From Raphanus sativus (taxonomy: Eukaryota > Streptophyta > Magnoliopsida > Brassicales > Brassicaceae): a stretch of 64,000 bases of DNA. The position numbers and the translations under genes were made by a program. Shown here in pieces: positions 1-10,017 of this stretch (position 1 is the stretch's first letter; each line of letters opens with the position of its first letter). Where the stretch lies: positions 29,623,075 to 29,687,074 of the forward strand of contig NC_079514.1 in assembly GCF_000801105.2 (NCBI RefSeq), given 5' to 3'. A model generated the notes under the pieces. The model was not told the DNA's origin. It did not search any database and saw only the letters and a list, made by a program, of their open reading frames with translations.

Positions 1-373
1 TTTTGTAGAAACATCATAATTTCATAAATTGCAAAATAATGAACTTTAAAATTTGGATTATAAGATTACAAATTATGAAACTATTACAATTTAAATCAAA
101 TGAGATTACATATTGGTCATCCATCAGTTCAATCGGTTAGTCTCGAATTTTAGTGATTTTTGTTAATATGAATATTTTAAAAACCTAAATTGAATTGTCA
201 GATCTCCGGATTAACCGGTATAATCACAATCGGGTTGAATTTAGAAATACTGATTTAAATGCAAAAATATTTTAAATACACTATTTAAAAGTTACCAAAA
301 TATTTGTTAAGTTATTAGTAAAAAATTTCATCATAAAATATTCTGCGCTTCCAAAGCGCGGGTGATAATCTAG
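1..373 (+). mobile_element. Helitron 3' part, truncated by the window start
   Basis: The segment ends in CTAG (370-373) followed by T. A terminal hairpin precedes it: stem GCGCTT/AAGCGC at 345-359, loop CCA. This is the Helitron 3' signature. The whole segment is a diverged inverted copy of 48719-49080, which is the 3' half of a complete Helitron of the same family. No coding sequence is visible. The 5' end lies outside the window. Confidence 0.75.
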
Positions 374-589
374 TACATATTTAAATCGACATATATCAAT
401 AATTTATTTGTACATTTTCATAAATGTTGCAGTTATAGATCCTAGAATATAGGAATTGAAGGAAAACAGTTATAAAATATTTGGTTTTTTTTAATAAGCC
501 TAGACCATTATGGAGTTAAAAGGTGGTTACAAAATATTTATTTAGATTCAGTTATAGAATATATGGTTTTTTATTGTGGAAAAAATAAT

Positions 590-840
590 TGTTGGACATA
601 ACCCATATCAATTGGACATGTTGAAGAATTAATAGTATTGATATTTTATTAAATAATAGCAATTTAAAAATTGATCCGGTATACGCTCAGTTAAAAAATT
701 CTAATCGAACTCGCTCCGCTGACCCGCCAACCCGCGGTTTTTCAATTTTATTTCGGTTAAAAAATATGACCTGCACAACCCGCAAACAAATAATTTTGTA
801 CCCGCACCTTCTCCGTTTAATTTTATGGTTATCTCCGGAT

Positions 841-871
<31 letters not shown>

Positions 872-1150
872 AAATAATTATTTAATTTAATTATTATAAA
901 AATATTTATATTAAAATTTTATATATGATTCAAAATTTTAAATTATTATTTTTAGATTCCTGTATTTTTTTAAAAAAATATTTACTTTTTACTTTTTAAT
1001 TTTTAAACACTTTACGGGTCGAAAGATAACCGCGATAAATCCACTAATCCACATTCACTCCGCATAAAATACTACGAAAAATAACCGCGATAAATCCACC
1101 AATCCACATTTACTCCGCATAAAATACTAATAACCCGCACTCGCAAATCG
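590..1150. repeat. Dispersed repeat, also found at 53890-54340
   Basis: The stretch from about 640 on (AAATAATAGCAATTTAAAAA, then CCCGCAAACAAATAATTT) is repeated in the same orientation at 53890-54340. It contains a (TA)n run and a short duplicated motif (ATAACCGCGATAAATCCAC at about 1026 and 1082). 590-640 also resembles the Helitron terminus seen at 1905-1959 and 61405-61465. It is probably the body of a minus-strand Helitron family. I see no gene. Confidence 0.6.
839..868. repeat. (TA)n microsatellite
   Basis: A run of about 15 perfect TA/AT dinucleotides lies inside the dispersed repeat. Confidence 0.95.
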
Positions 1151-1179
1151 ATTTTGTTTTATATTTTCAAGAAGACGAT

Positions 1180-1440
1180 GAATCATTGTGGTCTAAGTGG
1201 CTTCTTACATAGATGACATGGGTTCGAATCAAGATATATTTTTTTCCTTATTATTGTTTTTTTATTAATGGCAAACTTGTAAATATTTTGTGTTCTTTCT
1301 TAAGGGTTTTCTGCAAATTTTTCTCTCCACCGCCGCATACCATCTTAACGCAATTGATCTACTTGTTGGCTGTTTCCATTTCATTTGCATCAAAATTAAA
1401 GATTTGTTGTTTAACATCCAGTTTTAAAAATCTTTAATAC
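1180..1440 (+). mobile_element. Possible SINE-like fragment with tRNA-type A and B boxes
   Basis: TGGTCTAAGTGG (about 1189-1200) resembles a pol III A box, and GGGTTCGAATC (about 1220-1230) resembles a B box, about 20 bp apart. That is closer than usual. I found no poly(A) tail or target-site duplication, so this is tentative. The short open frame starting at 1213 has no recognisable domain. Confidence 0.3.
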
Positions 1441-1904
1441 ACAAAAACTTGAATGATTTTGATAAATTCGATTTATTGGCTGAGTTCGATGGAATCGCTA
1501 CTGACAGTCACCTCTACCCTCCTGGAATCAGCTGCTTTGTCCACGTTTTTGAACCTGAAATTGAACAATATATATAAATAGGTAAATCAATAATCCAACC
1601 ATTGGTTTACCCTCATCGTGACAGAAGCACAATTTGTTGCCAATATTAAAACTCATCGTTTTACAAATTATTGCATGAATAATTTCTGAGAAATATAACT
1701 GCTCTTTTCTGAGTTTCTGTCTGGGTTAAATCATGAAAATTTAAATGTTCATCGAAAATCAATAATAATTATGGAACTGATTTCGGCGGAAAGAAACGTA
1801 ACTGTTTGATGTCAAAAAAGAAAAGAAACATAACTGTTTTTTTTTTAGACATAAAGAGAACGTGGTTACTGATTTAATTAAAGTAGATACAGTTATAAAA
1901 TTTA

Positions 1905-1959
1905 AAAGATGGACATAACTTCATATCAACTGGTCATGTTGAAGAATTAATAGAATAGA
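1905..1959 (-). mobile_element. Helitron 5' terminus (minus strand)
   Basis: On the minus strand this reads A|TCTATTCTATTAATTCTTCA, the TC-starting 5' end typical of crucifer Helitrons. Near-identical ends occur at 61405-61465 and, degraded, at 590-640. The matching 3' end on the left was not found, so the element limits here are uncertain. Confidence 0.45.
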
Positions 1960-2282
1960 TCAAAACAAAAAATTATAAATTTTGTTATTTTTAGTTTTTA
2001 AATATGCAAATCAAATCATCAACACGCATGAAAAGTGCCTCGCAAACTAACCGAAGGTAAGTCATTTACGTTTGCTTATTTAGAAATTACTAAGCGGCTT
2101 ATCTAGGCTTTGTTCACACCTCTACTGGCTGCCACTAGGCAACACCATTGTGTTCTACTTCGAACTCGATCGAAATTCCTTTCATTTCGTCCCAATCAAA
2201 GTTTTCGTTGAAATTTTACGAAGAAAACAAGTAACACATATTTTCTCGTAAAAGTTCAAGTCAAAACGTCAATATGCTATAA
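1960..2282. other. AT-rich spacer without recognised features
   Basis: Between the Helitron terminus at 1959 and the next Helitron at 2283 I see no gene, RNA or repeat structure. Confidence 0.5.
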
Positions 2283-3697
2283 TCTATACTATTATTTAAG
2301 AAGTGATTTTGCTGATTTGTCACATTCTCCATAATTTTAGCTAATTAGACTTATTTGTCATATTCTTATTAGTTTTTATATTAAATCATCAATTAATTAA
2401 TTTAGATAATAAAATATTTCAAAATTTACTATTATTTAAAAAGTGATTTTGCTGATTTGTCACATTCTCCATAATTTTAGCTAATTAGACTTATTTGTCA
2501 TATTCTTATTAGTTTTTATATTAAATCATCAATTAATTAATTTAGATGATAAAATGTTTCAAAAGTTCTAATTAATTTATTAATCTAAATAGTATAAATA
2601 TTTCAAAATTTCTAATTGGAATTATGATTATAATTATTTTAACTTCCGCAAGATTCTTATTAGCTTTTCGCTTAAATTATTAATTTATTAATTTAAATAA
2701 CACAACTATTTCAAATTTCTAATTGGAATTACAATTATAATTATTTTAAACAAGTTAGGACCAATTATTATTTTCATATGATGTAAGATTGATTTTTTAA
2801 ACTCTATAGTTTCATTTTTCTCATTCATTCCAAGTTGTTTCGATTATAGTTTTTGACATCTATATTTATGTACTTTTGATATTTGTTTTCTTTTTGTTGG
2901 AGTTCTATGTTTTCTTCTTTCTTTAAGTTTGAAAGACTATATACAAATCGGTTTTATTACATAGAGTTTGAAACTATGGATTACGTATTCTGAATTATTT
3001 CAGTAGTTATTTCACGTGCATGTTTTACTACTGTTTAATCTATAAGAAAAATATGCTTTGATATTAAGTTTAGAGAGTTGTCTATGTAATCATGTTATGA
3101 ACATGTGTTTAATGTTTTAGTTTTCAAATGGCTAAAATAGATATATTTTTAATGAATAATTAGATTAATCATTATACAATTAACCATAAATTAACTTCAA
3201 TAATAAAACTATCATTATCTATTTTTCTTTTATTAAAAGTAAAATTATGAAATATTAAAATAAATCAATGTATGGATTGATCAAGTAAACCAATGAAATA
3301 TTTTCAGTATCTCAATTTGTTTTTTTTAAAAACTTTCTTCTAAATTATCATCGAACTTTAGTTTTTTGTTTATTTTTTATTAATTTTTTCTTACTTGGAT
3401 TTTATGTGTTTTAGTGTTTTGTTTTGATAATTTAATACATGTTTCTGATTCAAAAATACAAAGTAGATTAAGAAAGATCAACACATTCTTAATTTACTTT
3501 ATTGTGTAGAATATTTTATATGTAATTATGCTCTCATGGTTTGATAGATTTACTTTGTGTTTAGGAGGCGTAGACCAAAATAAAAATCGAACAAAATTAA
3601 AATAATTAAGAATATAAAAAATATGTTATCATGATGTTCATATATTAATAACTATTAGTAAAACGATTATGCCCGCATGTGCGGGCAAAACACCTAG
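2283..3697 (+). mobile_element. Complete non-autonomous Helitron
   Basis: The 5' end is TCTATACTATTATTTAAG, preceded by A (2282). The 3' end is CTAG (3694-3697), followed by T (3698). A perfect 7-bp-stem hairpin GCCCGCA-TG-TGCGGGC lies at 3671-3686, just before the end. These are the Helitron landmarks, with insertion between A and T and no target duplication. The interior is AT-rich and has no Rep/helicase, so it must rely on an autonomous relative. Confidence 0.85.
2291..2570 (+). repeat. 140-bp tandem duplication inside the Helitron 5' end
   Basis: Copy 1 is 2291-2430 and copy 2 is 2431-2570. They are nearly identical and both start ATTATTTAA. The duplication begins 8 bp inside the element, so the 5' subterminal region is doubled. 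Confidence 0.85.
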
Positions 3698-3698
3698 T

Positions 3699-4178
3699 TT
3701 AACTTAAACACCATCATATCCTCGACTTAATGAATTGATCTTGTTCAGTTCGTAAGACCAACGACATAGAAAATGGACATCAGATAAATCATCAATTTCT
3801 CCGAGAAAAATTGTAAAATGCATTCTGTAAAACGGCCCGAAACGGCTGAAAACACGACGAAAAGCTCACTTATGGTTTACAATGAGAACATGCCCGAATT
3901 TATAGATGTTATAACTCGACTTAGATAAGGAAGAATGGAAGAAGATAAGGAAAACTTCTACGAAGAGATAGACTCGAATAGAGGGTAAAAGAGGAAAAAT
4001 GCGTCGACCTTGGAGGCATATATAAGGAGATCCAAGGCAAGGAGCACAAGGATGATTTTCGGAGCTCTTAGAAATCTATGCACAAAGAAATTTAAGGATT
4101 TATTCTCGACAAGTGCGGTTTCAATGTCTTGCACTTGATTACTAGACGAACTCGTAAAAGCAGTTCGATCTCTTGTTT
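3699..4178. repeat. LTR-like remnant, left part (interrupted by the LINE)
   Basis: The stretch starting TTAACTTAAACACCATC has a diverged second copy at about 10018 (TTAACTTAAAACACC), with further shared blocks such as AAACGGCCCGAAACGG versus AAATGGCCCGAGAAGG. A TATA-like CATATATAAGG lies near 4017-4027. The sequence resumes at 9256 after the LINE. This fits an LTR of a decayed, protein-less retrotransposon. The family is unknown (Gypsy/Athila-like is only a guess). Confidence 0.4.
4162..4178. repeat. Target-site duplication of the minus-strand LINE (3' side)
   Basis: AGTTCGATCTCTTGTTT is repeated exactly at 9239-9255, on the other side of the LINE. It is followed by the element's poly(A) tail, seen as a T-run at about 4176-4187. 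Confidence 0.9.
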
Positions 4179-4202
4179 TTTTTTTTATAACATCATACTT
4201 TA

Positions 4203-7200
4203 TTAATTATAAGAAGAAGAGTATACATAGTCTTCATGAAGAAGACTCGTTATTAACATCGGTACATAGTTATGAAAATAGAAGGAAACCGTGACAAGTC
4301 TTGTTTTGGCAAGTTTATCTGCAACCTTATTTGCTTCTCTTGGAACCCAAGTAAATTTAACATCTTCGAACCTACTGCTCCATCTTTTGATTTCTCGAAT
4401 CCAGTTGAATCCAGAAAAGCAGAGCTTTTGGTTGTTCAGAAATTGTATTGCTTTCAGACAATCACTCTCGATCACTATACGACGATAATTTCTCGACCAA
4501 CAATGCTGCAAAGCCATTAAAATCGCCTGAAGTTCACTGACCAGTGCATTCTCTACACATCTTCCAACTGCTTGTACTGCTCCTCTATATATTCCTTGAT
4601 CATCTCGGTAGATCCAACCTGATGTGGCCGGGATAGTAGAATTGACATAACATCCATCAATATTACATTTAATATAACCTGATGGCGGGTGCTTCCATGT
4701 CTTATCCATTTGTAAAACTCTTCTTTGAGGCGAGATTGTGTTGTTCATCACGTCCTTATGATCCACCATTCTCCATTCTTTTGCATCGTTTTTTGCATAC
4801 ATCAGACAGAATTTCCAGTGTGTAGAATGATGTTGAAATATAAGTCGGTTCCTGCTTTTCCATATTCTCCATAAAATCCAAATCGGTAGATCCTTGTAAT
4901 GCTGTAATCTTGTTGAGGTGCTCACTTGCATACAAGCCTCAATCTTCTCTTCCAATGATGCAGAAGGGTCATCAATAGTAGAATTATTAATGCCTGAAGC
5001 ACGCCAGATTTGTCTAGCATAAGAACAGTCAAAGAAGAGGTGTTTCTCTGTTTCTTCTTCTTGATAGCATCGTTTACAGCAATCATCTCTAGTAACATGA
5101 CGTCTCTTAAGATTGCTGCCTGTAGCTAAGCTTCGTGATAACATTCTCCATAAAAAATGTTGAAGTTTCGATGGAATCTTCAGCGTCCACACTTTATGTT
5201 TCAAAGTAGGAACTCCATATGTAGGCTGTATCATTGTATTAGTAGGGAGATGAGTGGCCACCCAATATCCTGATTTAGCTGTGTAGATACCATCCTCTGT
5301 ATAGTGCCATCCTATCAGGTCTACTCCCGCCGCTGGACTGATCTTCAAATTAGTAATTAGAGCAATATCTTCTGGAACCACCATCTGTTGCAACTTTTCC
5401 AAATTCCACTCTGATTGAAATGAATTAAAATACATCTGCACCTTTTCATCTATATCCACAACTGTCCTTGCTCTTGGTGCTCGTGGTGGATGAGTTAGTA
5501 ACCATCGATCCGTCCACATATGTGTAAATGATCCATCACCAATAAGGTGTCTCATGCCTTGAAGAACAAGTTCCTTACCATACATTATAGATTTCCAAGC
5601 GTACGAAGACTTTTTCTTGATAGTTGCTGTAAGAAGATCACCTTCAGGGAAGTACCGAGCTTGAAGAATACGAGACATCAAACAAGTAGGATTCTGTAGT
5701 ATTCTCCATACTTGTTTACCCAATAAAGCTTGATTAAAAGCTTCCAAGTCTCGAAATCCCAAAACACCTTCTTTCTTTGGTAAGCACACACGCTGCCAAG
5801 AGTACCAGTGCAGTCCTTTATTTTCTCCAGAACTCCACCAGAACCGTGCCAATATCCCATTAATTGCTTCGCAGATTTCCTTCGGGAGTTTGAAAATGTT
5901 CATCGAATAAATGGGCATAGCCATAGCTACTGCTTTTATCAATATTTCTTTGCCTCCAGGAGATAAATGTCTCTGTTTCCATCCCTGTGTCACCTTCTTG
6001 ACTTTGTCTAGAATATACGCAAACATCTCACTCTTCTTCGATCCAAACTGTTCTGGTAGGCCCAAGTACTTCCCAATACCACCATCATTGTGAATGCTAA
6101 GTAGTGTTCGCATACGTGCTTTTGTACTAGCAAGTACCTTACTTCCAAAAGCAATCGATGACTTACTGTAATTAATTGCTTGTCCAGACACATCCTCATA
6201 TTTACCGAAAATATACTTAAGCTTCTTAGCCGCTTTATCATTTGCTAGAGTGAAAAACAGAGAATCATCAGCAGGGGCTCTGAGTGCTATTTTGATGCCT
6301 GTCAATGATCGATCTTCCATAGCTCTTGACATCATATGTGATAATACTTCAGCACAGATGATAAAAAGATAAGGAGACAATGGGTCACCTTGTCTTAGAC
6401 CCCGTGCTGGCACGATAAATCCCTCTGGTGCTCCATTTATTAGAACAGAGTAGCTCACTGTCGAGATACAAGTCATAACCAAATTGGTCCATTTATCACT
6501 GAATCCCATTTGCTTCATTGTTTCTCTTAGAAAAGCCCATTCCAAACGATCATAAGCTTTTGTAATATCAGTCTTCACTGCCATATATGATGTAGCTTGA
6601 CGTTTTCGAGCTTTGAGACTATGGAAGATCTCATGTGCCACTACTATATTATCAGAGATGAGTCTTCCCGGGATAAAAGCATTTTGATTCTCAGAGATAA
6701 TGCTGGGAAGATATTCCTTTAGCCGGTTAACCATAATCTTTGAAATGATTTTGTAGGAGACATTGCATAGAGCAATAGGACGAAAATATTTCATAGTTGT
6801 CGGAGGATATACCTTGGGGATAAGACATAAGTTTGTGTGGTTGAGTTGTTGATCAAGGACACCCGTTTCAAAGAAACCATTGATCTCATGAAGCAAGTCT
6901 ACTTTGCAATCATCCCAAAAGCGTTGGTAGAAAACAGCTGTAAAGCCATCAGGGCCAGGAGCACGATGAGGACCCATGGCAAATAGAGCTTCCCTAATCT
7001 CATCCTCAGTAACTATTCGGGTAAGATTGTTATTCATTTCTTTTGTGACATGCTTTCTGAACCCAGCAAAAACCTCAGGATATAACTCTTGGTTCACAGG
7101 TTATGTGGCATATAAGTTGGCAAAATAACTTCCTGCAGCCTCTGCTACTTCACGCTGACCATGACATATCACTCCATTTTCATCATGAATAGAGTGTATA

Positions 7201-8309
7201 GTATTGCGGATTCTTTTTGCCTTGGTTACTGCATGAAAGTAACTTGTATTACGATCACCTGATCTCAACCATCGAATCCTGCTTTTATGCTTCCAATAAA
7301 CTTCCTCCTCTTGATAAGCCTCATTCAGTTCCTGACGTAGAGCTATCCGTTCTTGTAGAGTAGCTCTCACTGAAGTCATGGCTCTATCTAATCTACCTCT
7401 GAGTAGACCAATCTTCTCCTCTGCATTATTTCTGTTTGTCTTTTTCCACTGAGAAATATGCTTTCTACATCTTGCTATTCTTTGACATAATGGAACTTGA
7501 AGTAATTGAGTTTGTCCTGTTCCATTCCATCCTCTTTGAACTGTGTTTTGAAAGCCTTCTTTATCAATCATCCGACTATCAAAACGAAAAGTTCTGCGTG
7601 GTTCCCCTGCTTCTGATCGAATATAAGTGACTAAAGGTCTATGATCTGACTCACCAATTTCAAGATACTCTGTTTGTGATGCCGAGTAGTCTCCAAACCA
7701 AGTACTATTAGCCATAGTACGATCCAAACAACACTTAACCAGATGTTGTCCTCTCTGTCCTACCCATGAAAATCTGTCTCCAATAGCTGGAAGATCAACC
7801 AAATCACTGGTTCTCATCATGCTTCGAAATTCAGTGAAAGATGATTCAGGCCTTATTCGTCCTCCATCCTTTTCATGATTGCCCAAAATCTCATTAAAAT
7901 CTCCCAATACAAACCAAGTCTGATTCTGTCTCGTTAGTCCAAGTCTTGTAAGTTTCTCCCAAGTATGGTTTCTCAAGGCGGGATTTGGGTGTCCATAGAC
8001 AAAAGAAAAATAGAAACTTTTTTCATTAAGAGAAACATTACAATCAATGAGATTTGCAGAAACACTGAGAACTGAAAACTGAACGTGAGGCTTAAAATAA
8101 ACAACGAGACCTCCTCCTATTCCTACCGGAGAAGCTATGACAGTACTAACACAGCCTAACTGAGCACCAACATCTCGAACATAGTCATCCTGCTGCTTAG
8201 TTTCTGAAAGGCATATGATGTCCAGGAGATACTTTCTATTTATCTCCTTAAGGCGTCAAACTGTCGAGTCAATGCCTAGACCTCGACAGTTCCAAGCTGC
8301 TACTCTCAT
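4203..8309 (-). pseudogene. LINE ORF2 (endonuclease / reverse transcriptase / RNase H), inactivated
   Basis: It starts at ATG 8309-8307 (MRVAAWNCRGLG), overlapping the ORF1 stop as ATGA. The APE-type endonuclease has WNCRGLG, SETKQ, GDFNEI and SDHRPL. The reverse transcriptase follows (KAYDRLEW; RQGDPLSPYLF), then the zf-RVT region and a C-terminal RNase H with D/E/D/D positions present (NIDG, SELQA, ESDC, VADKLA). The frame is broken by TGA at 8258-8256 and TAA at 7103-7101. The catalytic box reads RAPADDS, where the intact LINE at 57-61 kb has GPAIHHLFFADDS. About 7 residues just before the DD pair appear to be deleted in frame (plus strand near 6270-6285). It is otherwise open over about 1360 codons. 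No activity is expected. Confidence 0.9.
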
Positions 8310-9238
8310 GGAGGAAGTGGTGGTTCAGGGCCCACCGCGCCTCTCTCAGTTACATTAGTACATCCTGATGCATTGCTTGCCTCATCATTCTCTGCATCCC
8401 CTGGAAGAACAAAACGCTTCCTCTTGTTATCCTTCACACCACTCGATTCACCTTGAAGTATTGTTGCATTACCGTTCCCATCAGATAGCCACGCCTTTCG
8501 CTTCAGCCCAATCTCATAATCTGAGGTTCCAATCTTGCGCACTGGATAAGGGTAGTAAGAATCCTCATCATAGAGCTCATCAGAAAACATTGTGCGCTTG
8601 CCTGATGCATGCCAAAGATCCTCATCGTCAGCTTCCTCTTCTAACATATCATCATTTCTCTCATCAGCCTCAACAACCGGTTCCACTTCCTCTACTGCCT
8701 CATGGATCTGTGCCTCTTCATCATTGATCTCTTCAATGATGATTCCATGGTTTGGTGGTGGTTCCAAATCCTCATTGTCACCATCACTTGGACCGTCATT
8801 GTCATCATCACCAGGACCTCCATTTTGAAGAATACATGCGCCAGAATCATGTGTTAGCATCCCACATTCCTCACAGAATCCTCGAAGGCGTTCATACTAA
8901 AGCTTGAGGAGCGTGTTCACTCCCACTTGAAACTGGAAGTTCCGTTGGAACTTCAGTGGCTGATTAACATCCCAGTTGATGCGAACCCGAACAAACTCCA
9001 GACGCGCTCCAGATTCTTCATTGTAATCCATCTGAATATATTGCCCAATATTGCGAGCAATATTCACAATGACTTCACGATTCGTGTATTGAAGGGGAAT
9101 ACCACGAATTTGAATCCAGAACGGGATGAAATTGAGCATCGCCATATCCATGAGAGGAGTCCATCTTTGGAGCACCAACATACGATCCGCATAGGACCAA
9201 GGTCCCCGACGAAGAACTGTATCCATCGCTTCCTCAGA
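8306..9238 (-). pseudogene. LINE ORF1 (DUF4283 + CCHC zinc knuckle), 5'-truncated
   Basis: The readable frame enters in mid DUF4283 (SEEAMDTVLRRGPWSYADR) and runs through the IRGIP and VRVRINWDV region. It is cut by TAG at 8899-8897 and continues in the same frame through a C-x2-C-x4-H-x4-C knuckle (CEECGMLTHDSGAC) into an acidic tail, ending at 8306. In intact plant LINEs this protein is the RNA-binding chaperone. The missing first part is due to truncation at insertion, and the internal stop came later. Confidence 0.85.
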
Positions 9239-9255
9239 AGTTCGATCTCTTGTTT

Positions 9256-9690
9256 AAACTCTATAAATTTAACTACGTTCGGCTTGATCCTCGTAAGGGA
9301 TATGTAAGCAGCCTTTCATAAGGAGTCCAAAATATTTTTTAAAAAATTCATCTTTTTCGTCTATTGCTAAGCGAATTTCGGCTCACGTAGGTTTTTCTCG
9401 ACATAGGTGGTTATGCTAGCGAACTTAGTTAGGTTTTACTGCCTGTGTTATTCGATTTCCTTTGTAACCCCGTTTTCAGACAAGCCTCATTTACGTTTTT
9501 GTTTATGGAACACTCATACACGAATTCAAAATAAAGATCTACTTTTTCTATAAATTCTTTTTGTTGTGTTTTCATATTTTCTGTGTTTCTTTGATTACTT
9601 GGCATCTGTTCTCACAGAGAATCCGGACCTCAAGGGAAATAGTGTTTTATTTGCTATCCTCTATGCATTAAAATTGACGGTTTGAATTTT
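9256..9690. repeat. LTR-like remnant, right part
   Basis: This continues the segment interrupted at 4178. No open frame or domain is visible. Confidence 0.35.
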
Positions 9691-9900
9691 GGCCACTGAT
9701 GCGCAGCCTCGTCTCTCCCTGCCACAAGGCGGCCACAGAATCACAGCCACGCGTCTCCCCGCCATGAGGCGGCCACACAGCCGCGTCTCGCCTCTCCCCG
9801 CCATCAGGCGTCCACACGTCCCACATCTTGCCTCTCCCCACCATGAGGCGGCAATGCGGCTCTCTCGCCACCATAAGGCGGTACGACACTAGCCGCCATA
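9690..9900. repeat. GC-rich degenerate minisatellite
   Basis: About five diverged units of roughly 35-50 bp share a core like CTCYCCCCGCCATGAGGCGG. The block is strikingly GC-rich against its AT-rich surroundings. Open frames on both strands here are by-products of the repeat and show no known domain. Confidence 0.7.
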
Positions 9901-10017
9901 GTCCCGACCGAACTGATCCTTGTTTTGTTTCAATTGGAGTTATCATGGATATTTTACAATAAAATTTGTAAAGACTTACTTGTCATAAGAGCTCGAATCG
10001 ATCATAGGAGACAATAA

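Larger units (their letters stand above)
4179..9238 (-). mobile_element. 5'-truncated L1-type LINE with 17-bp target-site duplication
   Basis: This non-LTR retrotransposon is read on the minus strand: partial ORF1, then ORF2 with endonuclease, reverse transcriptase, zf-RVT and RNase H, then a poly(A) tail. The 17-bp duplications at 4162-4178 and 9239-9255 mark both ends exactly. The left end of the ORF1 frame begins in the middle of the DUF4283 domain, so the element was truncated on insertion. Two stops in ORF2, one in ORF1 and a deletion beside the RT catalytic aspartates make it dead. It landed in the LTR-like remnant. Confidence 0.92.

Noticed and set aside
8368..8828. Plus-strand open frames over the LINE ORF1 tail
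   Set aside because: They are antisense shadows of the acidic low-complexity ORF1 C-terminus.
9668..9946. Open frames with PHGGE- or RRPH-type repeats on both strands
   Set aside because: They are produced by the minisatellite and show no start context or domain.
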